Positions 1 through 10,771 of a stretch of 34,321 nucleotides of DNA are shown in pieces; position 1 is the first letter of the stretch; each line of letters opens with the position of its first letter. This DNA comes from an uncultured Eubacterium sp. (lineage in GTDB: Bacteria > Bacillota > Clostridia > Lachnospirales > Lachnospiraceae). The position numbers were made by a program, and so were the translations under genes. The notes below the pieces were generated by a model. It did not search any database. It saw nothing but the letters and a program-made list of their open reading frames with translations, and was not told the DNA's origin. Where the stretch lies: the NCBI GenBank assembly GCA_900551945.1, contig URYE01000021.1:1-34321 (forward strand). The letters are read 5' to 3'.

Positions 1-459
1 TTATATTTTATCTTTTTTACCACGTTTAATCTTTGCATTTTTCATAACAATAACAAACGCATCTACAAAAAATATTGATATAGCAATTGCTCCTGCCGCA
101 CCTATTGTTGACACAAGATTAGATATGGCCTGTTGTGTATCTGATATAAAAAGGCAGTAAACAGTTTCATACATTCCAGCACCGGGAACAATTGTTAAAA
201 TCGCAGGAATAAGTATTGTAGTAACGGGAGATTTTAACACCCTTGCAAGTATATGTGAAGCTATCGCCATAGTAAGTCCTGATAAAAACGTAGAAAACAT
301 AATTGTAGTATATTCCATTGAATAAAGATATACTGCCCACCCTGCCATTCCAAGCAGTCCATTTACAAAAAGACACTTTTTAGGTGCTTCATTTACAACG
401 GAAAAAGTAAGGATTGCAAAAAAAGCAAAAAAACACTGTAATATCATACTCCACCTCAT
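1..459 (-). CDS. Threonine/serine exporter family, small subunit (ThrE C-terminal / YjjB-like)
   Basis: This 152-residue, very hydrophobic protein has about four to five predicted membrane segments and a short basic C-terminus. Its sequence (for example the segment around PVTTILIPAILTIVPGAGMY) resembles the C-terminal half of ThrE, which in many Firmicutes and in E. coli (YjjB) is a separate small subunit. It would pair with the larger subunit encoded 11 bp upstream to form an inner-membrane exporter. In this family threonine and serine (Corynebacterium ThrE) and succinate (E. coli YjjPB) have been reported as substrates; the substrate here cannot be read from sequence. The stop codon occupies the first three bases of the window, so the gene is complete. 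Confidence 0.85.
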   Translation of the reverse strand: MRWSMILQCFFAFFAILTFSVVNEAPKKCLFVNGLLGMAGWAVYLYSMEYTTIMFSTFLSGLTMAIASHILARVLKSPVTTILIPAILTIVPGAGMYETVYCLFISDTQQAISNLVSTIGAAGAIAISIFFVDAFVIVMKNAKIKRGKKDKI

Positions 460-470
460 TCTATAACAAC

Positions 471-1265
471 TTAATACATTGTCGCTCCTGTAACTATAAG
501 CCCAACATATACTCCAAGTGCAATCATAGCCGCCTCTGCAAACGCCTCTAATATATTCGCATTACCTGACGCATAATCACCATGAAGTGTATCTCTTATG
601 GCATTTGTAATAGCTGCCCCCGGAACAAGCACCATGATTGCACCAATTATAACAAGATTAAGGTGTAACACTGGATATATTTTAGTAAGTATAGAAGCTG
701 TAGCAGAAAGTACGATTGATGCAAGCATATCCTTTATAAGCGAATTAAGTTCAATCTTTTTACCAATATCAATCCATATAGTAAGAACAAGACCTACAAT
801 AAGATTAGCTCCCATATCAGCCCAATTTCCACCAAACATTCCCGTAAAAAACACCATAACTCCAATTGTACAAATATTATTAAGCCACCATGGATACTGT
901 CTTGTTTCAATGTGTTTTAGTTGTGAAAATGCCTGCTTTAATGTAATCTCCCCCTTATAAAACTTTCTTGATATATCATTAACAAGCGCAATAACATTAA
1001 GATTAACACCCTTTTTATTTACACGACGAACAACATTTAATGCGTCTATTTTAGGGTCATCAAGAGATATCATAAACCCTGTTGATAACACAAAAGACTG
1101 AATTGTTTTAAGTCCTGATGTTTTTAATATATAATTAATAGTCTCCTCAACTCTATATATCTCAGCACCATTTTCAAGCATAATCATACCCGCAAGAGCT
1201 GCCGTATCTATCAATAGCTTATAATCTGGTACTTCTTCTTTACTCACACCATTTTCAATATCCAT
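471..1265 (-). CDS. Threonine/serine exporter family, large subunit (ThrE N-terminal / YjjP-like)
   Basis: The product is 264 residues from the chosen start. A soluble N-terminal part (about residues 1-120) begins with a segment that includes GMIMLENGAEIYRVEETI, followed by five or so membrane helices and the family motif PGAAITNAIRDTLHGDY. This is the ThrE N-terminal/YjjP (DUF1212) layout, the partner of the downstream small subunit. An in-frame ATG lies 14 codons earlier (1307), but the ATG at 1265 follows a strong GGGAAGAAGGGAG ribosome binding site, and the 1307 start would coincide with the predicted transcription start. The two genes form one operon. Substrate is uncertain (amino acids or dicarboxylate). 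Confidence 0.87.
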   Translation of the reverse strand: MDIENGVSKEEVPDYKLLIDTAALAGMIMLENGAEIYRVEETINYILKTSGLKTIQSFVLSTGFMISLDDPKIDALNVVRRVNKKGVNLNVIALVNDISRKFYKGEITLKQAFSQLKHIETRQYPWWLNNICTIGVMVFFTGMFGGNWADMGANLIVGLVLTIWIDIGKKIELNSLIKDMLASIVLSATASILTKIYPVLHLNLVIIGAIMVLVPGAAITNAIRDTLHGDYASGNANILEAFAEAAMIALGVYVGLIVTGATMY

Positions 1266-1313
1266 AATCAATCTCCCTTCTTCCCAATAGTTAAGTACAT
1301 AAAACATATATTT

Positions 1314-1342
1314 ATTTTAATTTAATTCCCCCAAAACAGCAA
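1314..1342 (-). promoter_or_regulatory. Predicted promoter of the thrE-type exporter operon
   Basis: On the minus strand TTGCTG (1337-1342) and TAAAAT (1314-1319) are separated by exactly 17 bp, giving transcription from about 1307 and a leader of about 40 nt before the ATG at 1265. This is a pattern match to the housekeeping sigma consensus. Confidence 0.5.
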
Positions 1343-1395
1343 GTACATTTTAATAACAATAACCTTCCGTAAGATATATATATATACAATAAATG

Positions 1396-1493
1396 CACCA
1401 TTAAAAGAACAGTAGACTATATTTGTGTGACAGAAGCGAACATACTTGTTCGATTATGACATACAAATATAGCCTATTGTACTTTTACTGGTG
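1396..1493. repeat. Dispersed palindromic repeat, copy 1
   Basis: Two 34-bp inverted arms (1396-1429 and 1460-1493) differ at only 5 positions. They enclose a second perfect hairpin, CGAACA-TACT-TGTTCG (1437-1452), so the single strand folds as a stem carrying an inner stem-loop. The same architecture and core sequence (ACATACTTG on the plus strand) recur at 17326-17411 and 19053-19118, in the same orientation. This copy lies between the atp operon terminator and the thrE-type promoter. Confidence 0.85.
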
Positions 1494-1540
1494 TGTGTTT
1501 GTTTATATATTACTGATATCCCCAATACCTAAATATAAAT

Positions 1541-1574
1541 AAGCCCATAGATTTCAATAGAAATCTATAGGCTT
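1541..1574 (-). terminator. Intrinsic terminator of the atp operon
   Basis: A 15-bp inverted repeat (AAGCCCATAGATTTC / GAAATCTATAGGCTT, one mismatch on the plus strand that is a G-U pair in RNA) with a 4-nt loop begins 5 bp after the atpC stop. It is followed on the minus strand by the U-rich run ATTTATATTT. Confidence 0.85.
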
Positions 1575-1579
1575 AAAAT

Positions 1580-1990
1580 TTAATTAAGATATTTACTTGA
1601 AAGTTTAAGTCTTGTCATAGCTCTTGCCATAGCAGCTTGTGAATGATGATATTCTTGAATACTTTGCTTTTGACGCATTCTCTCCATTGCTCTATCAAGT
1701 GCTTCCTGAGCTCTTTTTTTATCAATATCTTCGGGCTTTTCAGCAGTATCAGTAAGTACTATAACTCGGTTGTTCATAGTTTCAGCAAATCCTTTACCAA
1801 CAACAACTTGATGTACTTCACCATCTTCTGTTCTAAATTTTAATTCACCAACATCTACAGCAATAACCATATTTTCATGATGAGAAAGAATTTGCTTTTG
1901 ACCGTCCATTGCTGGAATTGTAATAGCTTCTGCTCTACCATCAAAAAATACCTTATCACTAGCTATAATCTTAAGGCTGAATGAACTCAT
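1580..1990 (-). CDS. atpC: ATP synthase F1 subunit epsilon
   Basis: This 136-residue protein has the two-part epsilon fold: an N-terminal beta-sandwich (about residues 1-85, with the characteristic MDGQKQILSHHENMVIAV segment) and a C-terminal helical hairpin (about 90-136). It forms part of the central stalk and modulates ATP hydrolysis. It is the last gene of the atp operon, 11 bp after atpD. I start it at the ATG at 1990 because TAGGAGGGG lies 5-8 nt upstream. The in-frame GTG two codons earlier would sit on top of that site. An intrinsic terminator follows immediately. Confidence 0.93.
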   Translation of the reverse strand: MSSFSLKIIASDKVFFDGRAEAITIPAMDGQKQILSHHENMVIAVDVGELKFRTEDGEVHQVVVGKGFAETMNNRVIVLTDTAEKPEDIDKKRAQEALDRAMERMRQKQSIQEYHHSQAAMARAMTRLKLSSKYLN

Positions 1991-2001
1991 ACACACCCCT
2001 C

Positions 2002-4318
<2,317 letters not shown>

Positions 4319-4335
4319 GCTTCTACCTCCTTATC

Positions 4336-5844
4336 TTACTGAAATGTCTTTTTAAATGTATTTGCTATATCAAGAATTTGGCTCTTTAATTCATCTGTAA
4401 GAACCTTCTCTTTATCAATCTTTTCCATAACGTCTTTGTGCATTGTATTAAAATGTTCAAGCATATCCATCTGGAACTTTTTAATCTTTGACTTATCTAT
4501 ATCAACCATAAGCTTATTAGTTGCTGTACAAAGTGTAACAACCTGTTCAGCCATACTTAATGGTCTGCAAAGTGGCTGTTTTAATAATTCCATAAGAGAA
4601 TTACCATATTGAAGCTGTGCTTTTGTTGTAGCATCAAGGTCTGAACTAAACTGCGTAAACACTTCCATTTCTCTGAACTGTGCAAGGTCAATTCTTATGC
4701 TTCCTGATGCTTTTTTCATAGCCTTTGTCTGAGCTGCACCACCAACTCTGGATACAGAAAGACCAACATTTACAGCTGGTCGCATACCTGAGAAGAACAA
4801 ATCACTTTCAAGGAATATCTGACCATCTGTAATTGATATAACATTAGTTGGGATATATGCTGATACATCACCAGCCTGTGTTTCAATAATAGGAAGCGCT
4901 GTAATAGAACCTCCACCAAGTTCATCATTTAACTTACTTGAACGTTCAAGAAGTCTTGAATGAAGATAGAATACATCGCCAGGATAAGCTTCACGTCCAG
5001 GAGAACGCTCAAGAAGTAATGACAATGCTCTGTATGCAACAGCATGTTTTGACAAATCATCGTATACAATAAGAACATCTTGTCCTTTGTGCATAAAATA
5101 CTCTGCTAATGCTGTAGCTGAATAAGGTGCAATATATTGTAATGGCGCTGGGTCACTTGCTGTAGCTGACACAATTATTGAATAATCCATAGCGTCATTT
5201 TTTGTTAATGTATTAACGATTTTTGCAACTGTTGAAGCTTTCTGACCTATTGCAACATAGATACATATAACATCTTTTCCCTTTTGATTAAGCATTGCAT
5301 CAATCGCAATAGATGTCTTACCAGTCTGTCTATCTCCTATAATTAACTCTCTTTGTCCTTTACCAATTGGGAACATAGAGTCAATTGCAAGAATACCTGT
5401 CTGAAGTGGTTCATCTACTGACTTTCTATCAACAATACCTGGTGCTTCCTGTTCTATTGGTCTATAATCTGTACTTTCAATCTCACCTTTGCCATCAATT
5501 GGAGCACCAAGTGCGTCAATAATACGTCCCACAAACGCATCACCAACAGGAATACCCGCTTTTTTACCAGTTCTAACTACCTTAGAACCTTCTCTTATTC
5601 CTGTATCCTTACCAAAAAGAATACAACCTATTTCTGTTTTTCTGATATCCTGAACCATACCCTTAACGCCAGTATCAAATACTACTATTTCTCCGTACAT
5701 CGCATGGTCAATGCCATATACAGTTGCAATACCATCACCAACCCAGATGACTGTTCCAGTTTCTTTATCAGATGTATCATAATCAAAGTTTTCTATTTCA
5801 CTTTTTAAAATAGATATTATTTCTTCTGAACTAATAGAACTCAA
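4336..5844 (-). CDS. atpA: ATP synthase F1 subunit alpha
   Basis: This 502-residue, full-length alpha subunit forms the non-catalytic nucleotide sites of F1. The P-loop GDRQTGKTS is at about residues 170-178. The segments [14 protein letters not shown] and [17 protein letters not shown] are typical of alpha. The N-terminus carries the helix that binds delta. The gene starts 4 bp after atpH ends, which suggests translational coupling. Confidence 0.97.
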   Translation of the reverse strand: MSSISSEEIISILKSEIENFDYDTSDKETGTVIWVGDGIATVYGIDHAMYGEIVVFDTGVKGMVQDIRKTEIGCILFGKDTGIREGSKVVRTGKKAGIPVGDAFVGRIIDALGAPIDGKGEIESTDYRPIEQEAPGIVDRKSVDEPLQTGILAIDSMFPIGKGQRELIIGDRQTGKTSIAIDAMLNQKGKDVICIYVAIGQKASTVAKIVNTLTKNDAMDYSIIVSATASDPAPLQYIAPYSATALAEYFMHKGQDVLIVYDDLSKHAVAYRALSLLLERSPGREAYPGDVFYLHSRLLERSSKLNDELGGGSITALPIIETQAGDVSAYIPTNVISITDGQIFLESDLFFSGMRPAVNVGLSVSRVGGAAQTKAMKKASGSIRIDLAQFREMEVFTQFSSDLDATTKAQLQYGNSLMELLKQPLCRPLSMAEQVVTLCTATNKLMVDIDKSKIKKFQMDMLEHFNTMHKDVMEKIDKEKVLTDELKSQILDIANTFKKTFQ

Positions 5845-5848
5845 AATA

Positions 5849-6352
5849 TCACCTCTTTACTAGTTTTAGCTGTAACTGTTGTATTTTACCTAGTACACTT
5901 CTATCAATTACAAAACCGCCAGCTTCTATTACAAAACCGCCAATAAGTTCTGGTCTATGTACACATTTTAACTCAACCTTATCTTTTCCAAACTTTTTAC
6001 AAAGATAATTTTCAATACCTTTTTTCTGTTTGTCATCAGGTTTTTCTACATATTCGAGTGTAGCAGGTAAAATACCATTCTTTTCATATACTATGGCTTT
6101 GTATTCATCAAAAATTTCATAAATATAATTCATACTGTTATAATGACACAAAACCTTTAAAAAATTGTGCATTTCCTTAGGAAATACCTTTTCAATAATA
6201 CTATCCTTACTATCTTTTGAAACTACTGGACTTATAAGACTTTTGTACAGTTCATCAGTCTTACAAAAAATTTCCTTCGTTTCATTAATTACTTGTGTTG
6301 GAATTTCAAGTTCATATAAAACTGTAGCATAATTAATTGATGTCTGTGTCAT
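5849..6352 (-). CDS. atpH: ATP synthase F1 subunit delta
   Basis: The OSCP/delta subunit links F1 to the peripheral stalk. From the ATG at 6352 ([16 protein letters not shown]) it has 167 residues. Conserved features are the early Y-A-x-x-L-Y pattern and the C-terminal [27 protein letters not shown] block. Other in-frame starts are ATG 6358 and GTG 6361. AGGTGA lies 5 nt before ATG 6352, which decides my choice, though 6358 remains possible. The start lies inside the end of atpF, so the genes overlap by about 20 bp and translation is probably coupled. Confidence 0.9.
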   Translation of the reverse strand: MTQTSINYATVLYELEIPTQVINETKEIFCKTDELYKSLISPVVSKDSKDSIIEKVFPKEMHNFLKVLCHYNSMNYIYEIFDEYKAIVYEKNGILPATLEYVEKPDDKQKKGIENYLCKKFGKDKVELKCVHRPELIGGFVIEAGGFVIDRSVLGKIQQLQLKLVKR

Positions 6353-6833
6353 TGGCATCACCTGCTTTACCTAAAAATTCATCATATAATTTGGCATTAT
6401 CAAGTTCACTTGATTTGTCATTAATTACCTTAGTTGCCGCACTCATCGCAAGGTCTGCAATCTGACTTTCCATATCTCTAAGCGCTTTTTCTTTTTGAAC
6501 TTCCATATTCTTTTCTGCATTTTCTACTATCTTGCCAGCCTGTGTATGAGCGTCTGCCACAATTTTATCATATTCTACTTTAGCATTTTTCTTTGCATCA
6601 GAGATAATGTCTGCTACTTGTGCATCGGCATTTTTAAATGTTTCTTCATAATCATCTTTAAGCTTGTTAGCACTTGCTTCTGCTTTTGCCGCATTTGAAA
6701 GTTGCTCTTCAATAAGTGCCTTTCTTTGTTCCATAACACTTACTACAGGACCAAAAAGAAATTTCTTCAATAATAGGAATAAAATAAGCAGATTTATAAT
6801 AGTAAAGACAAGATTTATATCTAATCTAAGCAT
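6333..6833 (-). CDS. atpF: ATP synthase Fo subunit b
   Basis: This 166-residue peripheral stalk subunit has one N-terminal membrane helix (about residues 8-30, in NLVFTIINLLILFLLLKKFL), then the conserved PVVSVMEQRKALIEEQL. A long alanine-, lysine- and glutamate-rich helix follows that dimerises as a right-handed coiled coil, and a C-terminal part contacts delta. It lies between atpE and atpH, overlapping the latter. Confidence 0.94.
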   Translation of the reverse strand: MLRLDINLVFTIINLLILFLLLKKFLFGPVVSVMEQRKALIEEQLSNAAKAEASANKLKDDYEETFKNADAQVADIISDAKKNAKVEYDKIVADAHTQAGKIVENAEKNMEVQKEKALRDMESQIADLAMSAATKVINDKSSELDNAKLYDEFLGKAGDANDTDIN

Positions 6834-6864
6834 CTTTTACGCCTGCCTTTCTTTAATTCACTAA

Positions 6865-7107
<243 letters not shown>

Positions 7108-7149
7108 TCAATTAAATTTAATAACTTTAATAAACTAACTAAATAATAA

Positions 7150-7845
7150 TTATTCTACTGCTTCTTTTATAAACAGTGATGTTAAAAATACAAATACATA
7201 AGCTTGAATAAATCCATCAAAAATATCAAAGTAACAACTGAATGCAACTGGTACAACTAATGGTACAACCAGCTTTATCAGTTCCATTACTACAAAAGCA
7301 CCTAAAACATTACCAAAAAGTCGCATACATAATGATAAAGGTCTGATAAACAATTCAAGAACATTAATAGGTGCTACTATTGCCACTGGCTCTGCAAAAC
7401 TCTTCACCCACTTTTTCACGCCTTTAGCATGAATACCTGAGTATTCAATAAGAACAATACTCATTATAGCCAATGCGGCTGTGACATTAAGCGCTTTCGT
7501 TGGCGGTTTAAAGCCGAACAATCCAATTATATTGGAAATTCCAATATAGATTACTACTGTTGAAAGATATGGGATATATCTTCTTCCTTTTTCTCCCATA
7601 GTTTCTTCAAAGAAATCATATAAGAAACTTACACCTGTTTCTAGTAACAGTTGCTTCTTACCCGGATTTTCAACTTTTAGATTTCTAACCAGACATACAG
7701 ATAATAAAACCAATACAGCCATAATTATCCACGTTACTACTACTGCTTCTGATATCTCTATGCCTCCGAACAACGGAATTGTGAAAACTGTTTCGCAATT
7801 GAGTTCCTCAAGCAATGAGTTTACCAATTCTTCCGTAATACTCAC
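7150..7845 (-). CDS. atpB: ATP synthase Fo subunit a
   Basis: The protein has 231 residues and about five to six membrane helices. The essential arginine of the half-channel is Arg175 in IRPLSLCMRLFGNVLGA. The C-terminal helix (GFIQAYVFVFLTSLFIKEAVE) carries the conserved Gln. The start codon is GTG at 7845, preceded by AAGGAAAGG at a good distance. This is the first gene of the operon. No atpI lies in front of it, and the 516 bp upstream hold only regulatory sequence. Confidence 0.94.
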   Translation of the reverse strand: MSITEELVNSLLEELNCETVFTIPLFGGIEISEAVVVTWIIMAVLVLLSVCLVRNLKVENPGKKQLLLETGVSFLYDFFEETMGEKGRRYIPYLSTVVIYIGISNIIGLFGFKPPTKALNVTAALAIMSIVLIEYSGIHAKGVKKWVKSFAEPVAIVAPINVLELFIRPLSLCMRLFGNVLGAFVVMELIKLVVPLVVPVAFSCYFDIFDGFIQAYVFVFLTSLFIKEAVE

Positions 7846-8223
7846 TTCCTTTCCTTCAATTACTTATCATATCAGGCACTCTTATGCAACGGTTACATGT
7901 ACACACCTTATGTAACTTTAATGCAATGACTTTATAACCTAAAGCTTCTTATTATAAAGTACACTCTCTGCCATTGATATCGTAGCTATTATCGCACCAC
8001 ATTTTTTAAAAAGCAAGCTTTTATGGTTTCTATTTTCCGTACTTGATTTTCCTTATTTTGACTAATTTTTCACAACTATATTTGTAAATTTTGTCAAATA
8101 TTAACATCGTGTTTCTTCTTATTATAATAGGGTATCTTTCATTACATTTATATCTAGTACTTTTGTGCATGTTGCTGTATCATTGATAATCTCTATAAAA
8201 AATGACTATTGGTCAACAAATTA
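7846..8223 (-). promoter_or_regulatory. Promoter region and 5' leader of the atp operon
   Basis: This gene-free stretch carries a possible promoter, TTGCTT (8011-8016) and GATAAT (7988-7993) spaced 17 bp, which would start transcription near 7981. The resulting leader of about 135 nt contains two perfect hairpins: a 9-bp stem ACTTTATAA/TTATAAAGT (7929-7960) and a 7-bp stem GTTACAT/ATGTAAC (7892-7916). A second TTGACA at about 8091-8096 has no -10 hexamer at the right distance. No atpI or other reading frame is convincing here. Confidence 0.4.
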
Positions 8224-8281
8224 AAAGCCTGTATAAAAAATAAACTCCATATTAATAGGACTTTATTTCTATACAGGCTTT
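8224..8281 (-). terminator. Two-tier terminator downstream of ptsI
   Basis: A perfect 12-bp outer stem AAAGCCTGTATA/TATACAGGCTTT (8224-8235, 8270-8281) encloses a second near-perfect AT-rich stem (about 8240-8268). On the minus strand it is followed by UUUUAAUUUG. It lies 80 bp after the ptsI stop and separates ptsI from the atp operon. Confidence 0.75.
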
Positions 8282-8361
8282 ATTTATTTAAGTTTATATT
8301 TTTTTTATAATTGCTTTGCTAAATATCATAACAATTATTACTATATGCAATAAACTTAAGT

Positions 8362-9996
8362 CTATTTAAGCTTAATACTTCTAACTTTATCTCTTACCTT
8401 TAATACCATATTAGCAGATACACTTAACTCATCTATTCCCATCTTTAAAAATTCTTCTGTAAGTGTAGTATCTGCACCTAATTCGCCACATATTCCAATC
8501 CATTTACCTTCTTTATGAGCATTGTCAGCAGACATTTTAATAAGCTTTAAGATGGCTTTATGGTGTGTATTGCAAAATGGCTCTAAAAGTCTATTTTGAC
8601 GGTCAATAGCAAGTGTATACTGTGTCAAATCATTTGTTCCTATACTAAAGAAATCAACTTCTTTTGCAAGCTCGTCACTTATTAATGCCGCCGCAGGAGT
8701 TTCAATCATTATTCCCGTCTCAACATCTTCTTTATAAGGGATACCTTGTTCCTTTAATTCAGCCTTTACTTCACTTACAATATCCTTTATTTTTCTTACC
8801 TCTTCAACCGAAGTTATCATAGGGTACATTATAGAAATATTACCAAATACAGCAGCTCTATATAATGCTCTTAACTGTGTCTTAAATATCTCTGGTTGTG
8901 TAAGGCATATTCTTATTGCTCTATAACCAAGTGCTGGATTATCTTCATGCTTAAGATTAAAGTAATCCGCTTGCTTGTCTGCTCCAATATCTAATGTTCT
9001 TATAATTACTTTCTTGCCTGCCATATTTTCTGCGACTTGTTTATATGCTATAAATTGCTGTTCTTCTGTTGGAAAATCGCTATTTTCAAGATAAAGGAAC
9101 TCACTTCTAAAAAGCCCAATTCCTCCTGCATCATTAGAAAGCACCTTAGCAACATCTGCAGGACTTCCTATGTTGGCATATATATTAATCTTAGTACCAT
9201 CAAGTGTAATATTTTCTTTTCCTTTTAACTCTTGTAACAACTGTTTTTGTCTATCAACTTCTTTTTGCTTATTTTTCATTGTTACCATTGTTTCTTCATC
9301 AGGTTCAATATAAACCGTTCCTGTAAAACCATCAACTATACATTCTGCCTTGTCATATTCTTCTAACAAATCTTTTCCAATGCCTATAATTGCTGGTATT
9401 CCCATACTCCTTGCAAGTATCGCAGTATGTGAACTTGTTGAACCATCTTTAAGTATAAAACCTAATACTCTTGATTTATCTAATTGAACAGTTTCCGATG
9501 GTGCTAAATCATCTGATGCAATAATAAACTTCTCATTACTATCAGACATATTATCATTGTCATCATTGCCACTTAATATTCTGACAAGTCTTTCAGATAC
9601 ATCTTTTACATCTGCCGCACGCCCTCTCATATACTCATCGTCCATAGCAAGAAACATCTCTGAAAAATTATCAGCAGTAACTCCAACTGCATATTCAGCA
9701 TTAACCTCTTGTGACCTAATAATATTTTCAATAGAATCACAGTAATCAAGGTCGTCTAACATCATTTGATGTATTTCAAAAATAGCTGCATCAGCTTCTC
9801 CTACTGTTTTAATCATTTTTTCATGCAAACTCTTTAATTGATTTATACCTTTTTGTTTTGCATTATGAAATCTTTCGATTTCAGCTTCAGTATCTTGTAT
9901 TTTTAATCTTTTAATAACACTTTCTTTTCTTTTGAAAAATGAAATTCTACCTATACACACATCATTATATACACTTTTACCCTGAAGAATAATCAT
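8362..9996 (-). CDS. ptsI: Phosphoenolpyruvate-protein phosphotransferase (PTS enzyme I)
   Basis: This 544-residue cytoplasmic protein transfers phosphate from PEP to HPr. The N-terminal HPr-binding and phosphohistidine domain contains the active His190 in GSTSSHTAILARSMGIPAI. The C-terminal PEP-binding barrel shows Arg297 (GLFRSEF), Arg333 (RTLDIGADKQADYF), the DFFSIGTNDLTQY segment and Cys503 in GICGELGAD. All expected catalytic residues are present. It is slightly shorter than E. coli EI (575). The ATG follows GGCGGAG. No ptsH or EII gene is nearby. Its only convincing promoter is far upstream (10583-10611), and an intrinsic terminator lies between that promoter and the start codon, so its expression may depend on readthrough. 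Confidence 0.95.
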   Translation of the reverse strand: MIILQGKSVYNDVCIGRISFFKRKESVIKRLKIQDTEAEIERFHNAKQKGINQLKSLHEKMIKTVGEADAAIFEIHQMMLDDLDYCDSIENIIRSQEVNAEYAVGVTADNFSEMFLAMDDEYMRGRAADVKDVSERLVRILSGNDDNDNMSDSNEKFIIASDDLAPSETVQLDKSRVLGFILKDGSTSSHTAILARSMGIPAIIGIGKDLLEEYDKAECIVDGFTGTVYIEPDEETMVTMKNKQKEVDRQKQLLQELKGKENITLDGTKINIYANIGSPADVAKVLSNDAGGIGLFRSEFLYLENSDFPTEEQQFIAYKQVAENMAGKKVIIRTLDIGADKQADYFNLKHEDNPALGYRAIRICLTQPEIFKTQLRALYRAAVFGNISIMYPMITSVEEVRKIKDIVSEVKAELKEQGIPYKEDVETGIMIETPAAALISDELAKEVDFFSIGTNDLTQYTLAIDRQNRLLEPFCNTHHKAILKLIKMSADNAHKEGKWIGICGELGADTTLTEEFLKMGIDELSVSANMVLKVRDKVRSIKLK

Positions 9997-10035
9997 GGAA
10001 ATCTCCGCCTTTCATAAAACTATTAGATAATAAAG

Positions 10036-10576
10036 TAAAAACCCGAAAGTAAAAGATATCTTAATTAAATATCTTCTAATTTCGGGTTATGTGTAATTAC
10101 AGCAAATATCAATATTTTTAATAATATTATTAACAACGCCTCAATAATAATACAAAATACTAATAATTACTGAAAATATTAAGTTTTTAAAATTAATTCT
10201 CTCTTAATACTCACTAGTTGATACGTCATCTCCTTACTACAACACCCATGACCTATCTTCTAACACAATACCGATTATTGTATAGAAAACAGTCATCTGA
10301 TAACAATTTCTTATTTATATAAATACCAATAATCTCACCGTTACACTAACAAAAGTATTAAACACAACTAAAATACTTAAACAATTATTGTCATAAATAT
10401 AAACACGAAACACAATAACTAACACTCCAACGGGTAAAGCTCGTTGGATTCTTATATACAACCACTTCCAAATATACTTAAATGTATATAAGACTAATGA
10501 TTTTCTATAAGACTTTAACTATTAATCATTCTTATAAATGATTTAACAATAGTATAAGGCTCGTATCAAAACCTCT
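10036..10576 (-). ncRNA. Candidate large structured non-coding RNA or ptsI leader
   Basis: Between a near-consensus promoter and an intrinsic terminator lie about 540 bp with no convincing reading frame. The minus-strand transcript has a series of perfect or near-perfect hairpins: 10524-10543 (7 bp), 10451-10492 (10 bp, CUUAUAUACA/UGUAUAUAAG), 10427-10447 (CCAACG/CGUUGG), 10385-10418 (7 bp), 10353-10378 (7 bp), 10265-10281 (6 bp) and 10220-10257 (9 of 10 bp, GAUAGGUCAU/AUGACGUAUC). I do not recognise RNase P, tmRNA, 6S, SRP, a T-box or a familiar riboswitch. The length is in the range of large ornate RNAs such as ROOL, but I cannot match a consensus. It could instead be an attenuated leader of ptsI. 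Confidence 0.5.
10040..10088 (-). terminator. Intrinsic terminator between the RNA candidate and ptsI
   Basis: A perfect 9-bp stem AACCCGAAA/TTTCGGGTT (10040-10048, 10080-10088) is extended by an inner 7-bp stem (10053-10059, 10069-10075). On the minus strand it is followed by UUUUUACUUU. It ends about 43 bp before the ptsI start codon, which leaves no room for a separate promoter after it. Confidence 0.8.
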
Positions 10577-10582
10577 ATATGT

Positions 10583-10611
10583 ATAGTAGCACTTGTCTTT
10601 TTAATTGTCAA
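10583..10611 (-). promoter_or_regulatory. Near-consensus promoter of the RNA/ptsI region
   Basis: TTGACA (10606-10611) and TACTAT (10583-10588) are spaced by exactly 17 bp on the minus strand. Transcription would begin near 10576, about 580 bp before the ptsI start. It is one of the best -35/-10 pairs in the window, and no reading frame follows it directly. Confidence 0.65.
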
Positions 10612-10707
10612 CATTTTTGTGCATTTTTAATATTTTATTTTTTTATTTTATATTTTTAATGTGCATTATCAATAAGTAATTGTTCTATTTTAAATCGCAT
10701 TTTTAGA

Positions 10708-10757
10708 CAAAAAAAGACCCCCATTACACTAAAAAATGTAATAAAAGTCCTTTTTTT
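10708..10757 (-). terminator. Intrinsic terminator of the small acidic membrane protein gene
   Basis: A 16-bp stem with several G-U pairs (arms 10713-10728 and 10737-10753) and a short A-rich loop is followed on the minus strand by seven U residues. It begins about 15 bp after the stop of the gene at 10772-11122. The 10621-10707 stretch beyond it shows nothing recognisable. Confidence 0.8.
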
Positions 10758-10771
10758 ATAATATTAAATTA

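Noticed and set aside
598..960. Plus-strand open frame of 120 codons
   Set aside because: It is fully antisense to the ThrE/YjjP-type gene, whose protein is recognisable, and it has no family resemblance. Other plus-strand frames (for example 3169-3486, 13841-14194, 15797-16114) are antisense shadows for the same reason.
1372..1386. Short TA dinucleotide run
   Set aside because: Ordinary low-complexity sequence in an AT-rich intergenic region; no sign of function.
1437..1452. LexA-like box in the repeat core (GAAC...GTTC)
   Set aside because: The Gram-positive SOS box has four bases between GAAC and GTTC; here there are six. The same core recurs inside each hairpin repeat, so it is part of the fold, not an operator.
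7846..8361. Missing or degraded atpI gene before atpB
   Set aside because: No reading frame with membrane-helix composition is present on the minus strand; the space is filled by leader hairpins, a candidate promoter and the ptsI terminator.
10315..10518. Stop-free minus-strand frame of 67 codons inside the ptsI upstream RNA region
   Set aside because: It has no ATG and only a TTG with a poor ribosome binding site, has unlikely composition, and overlaps several perfect hairpins. It is better explained as chance within a non-coding region.
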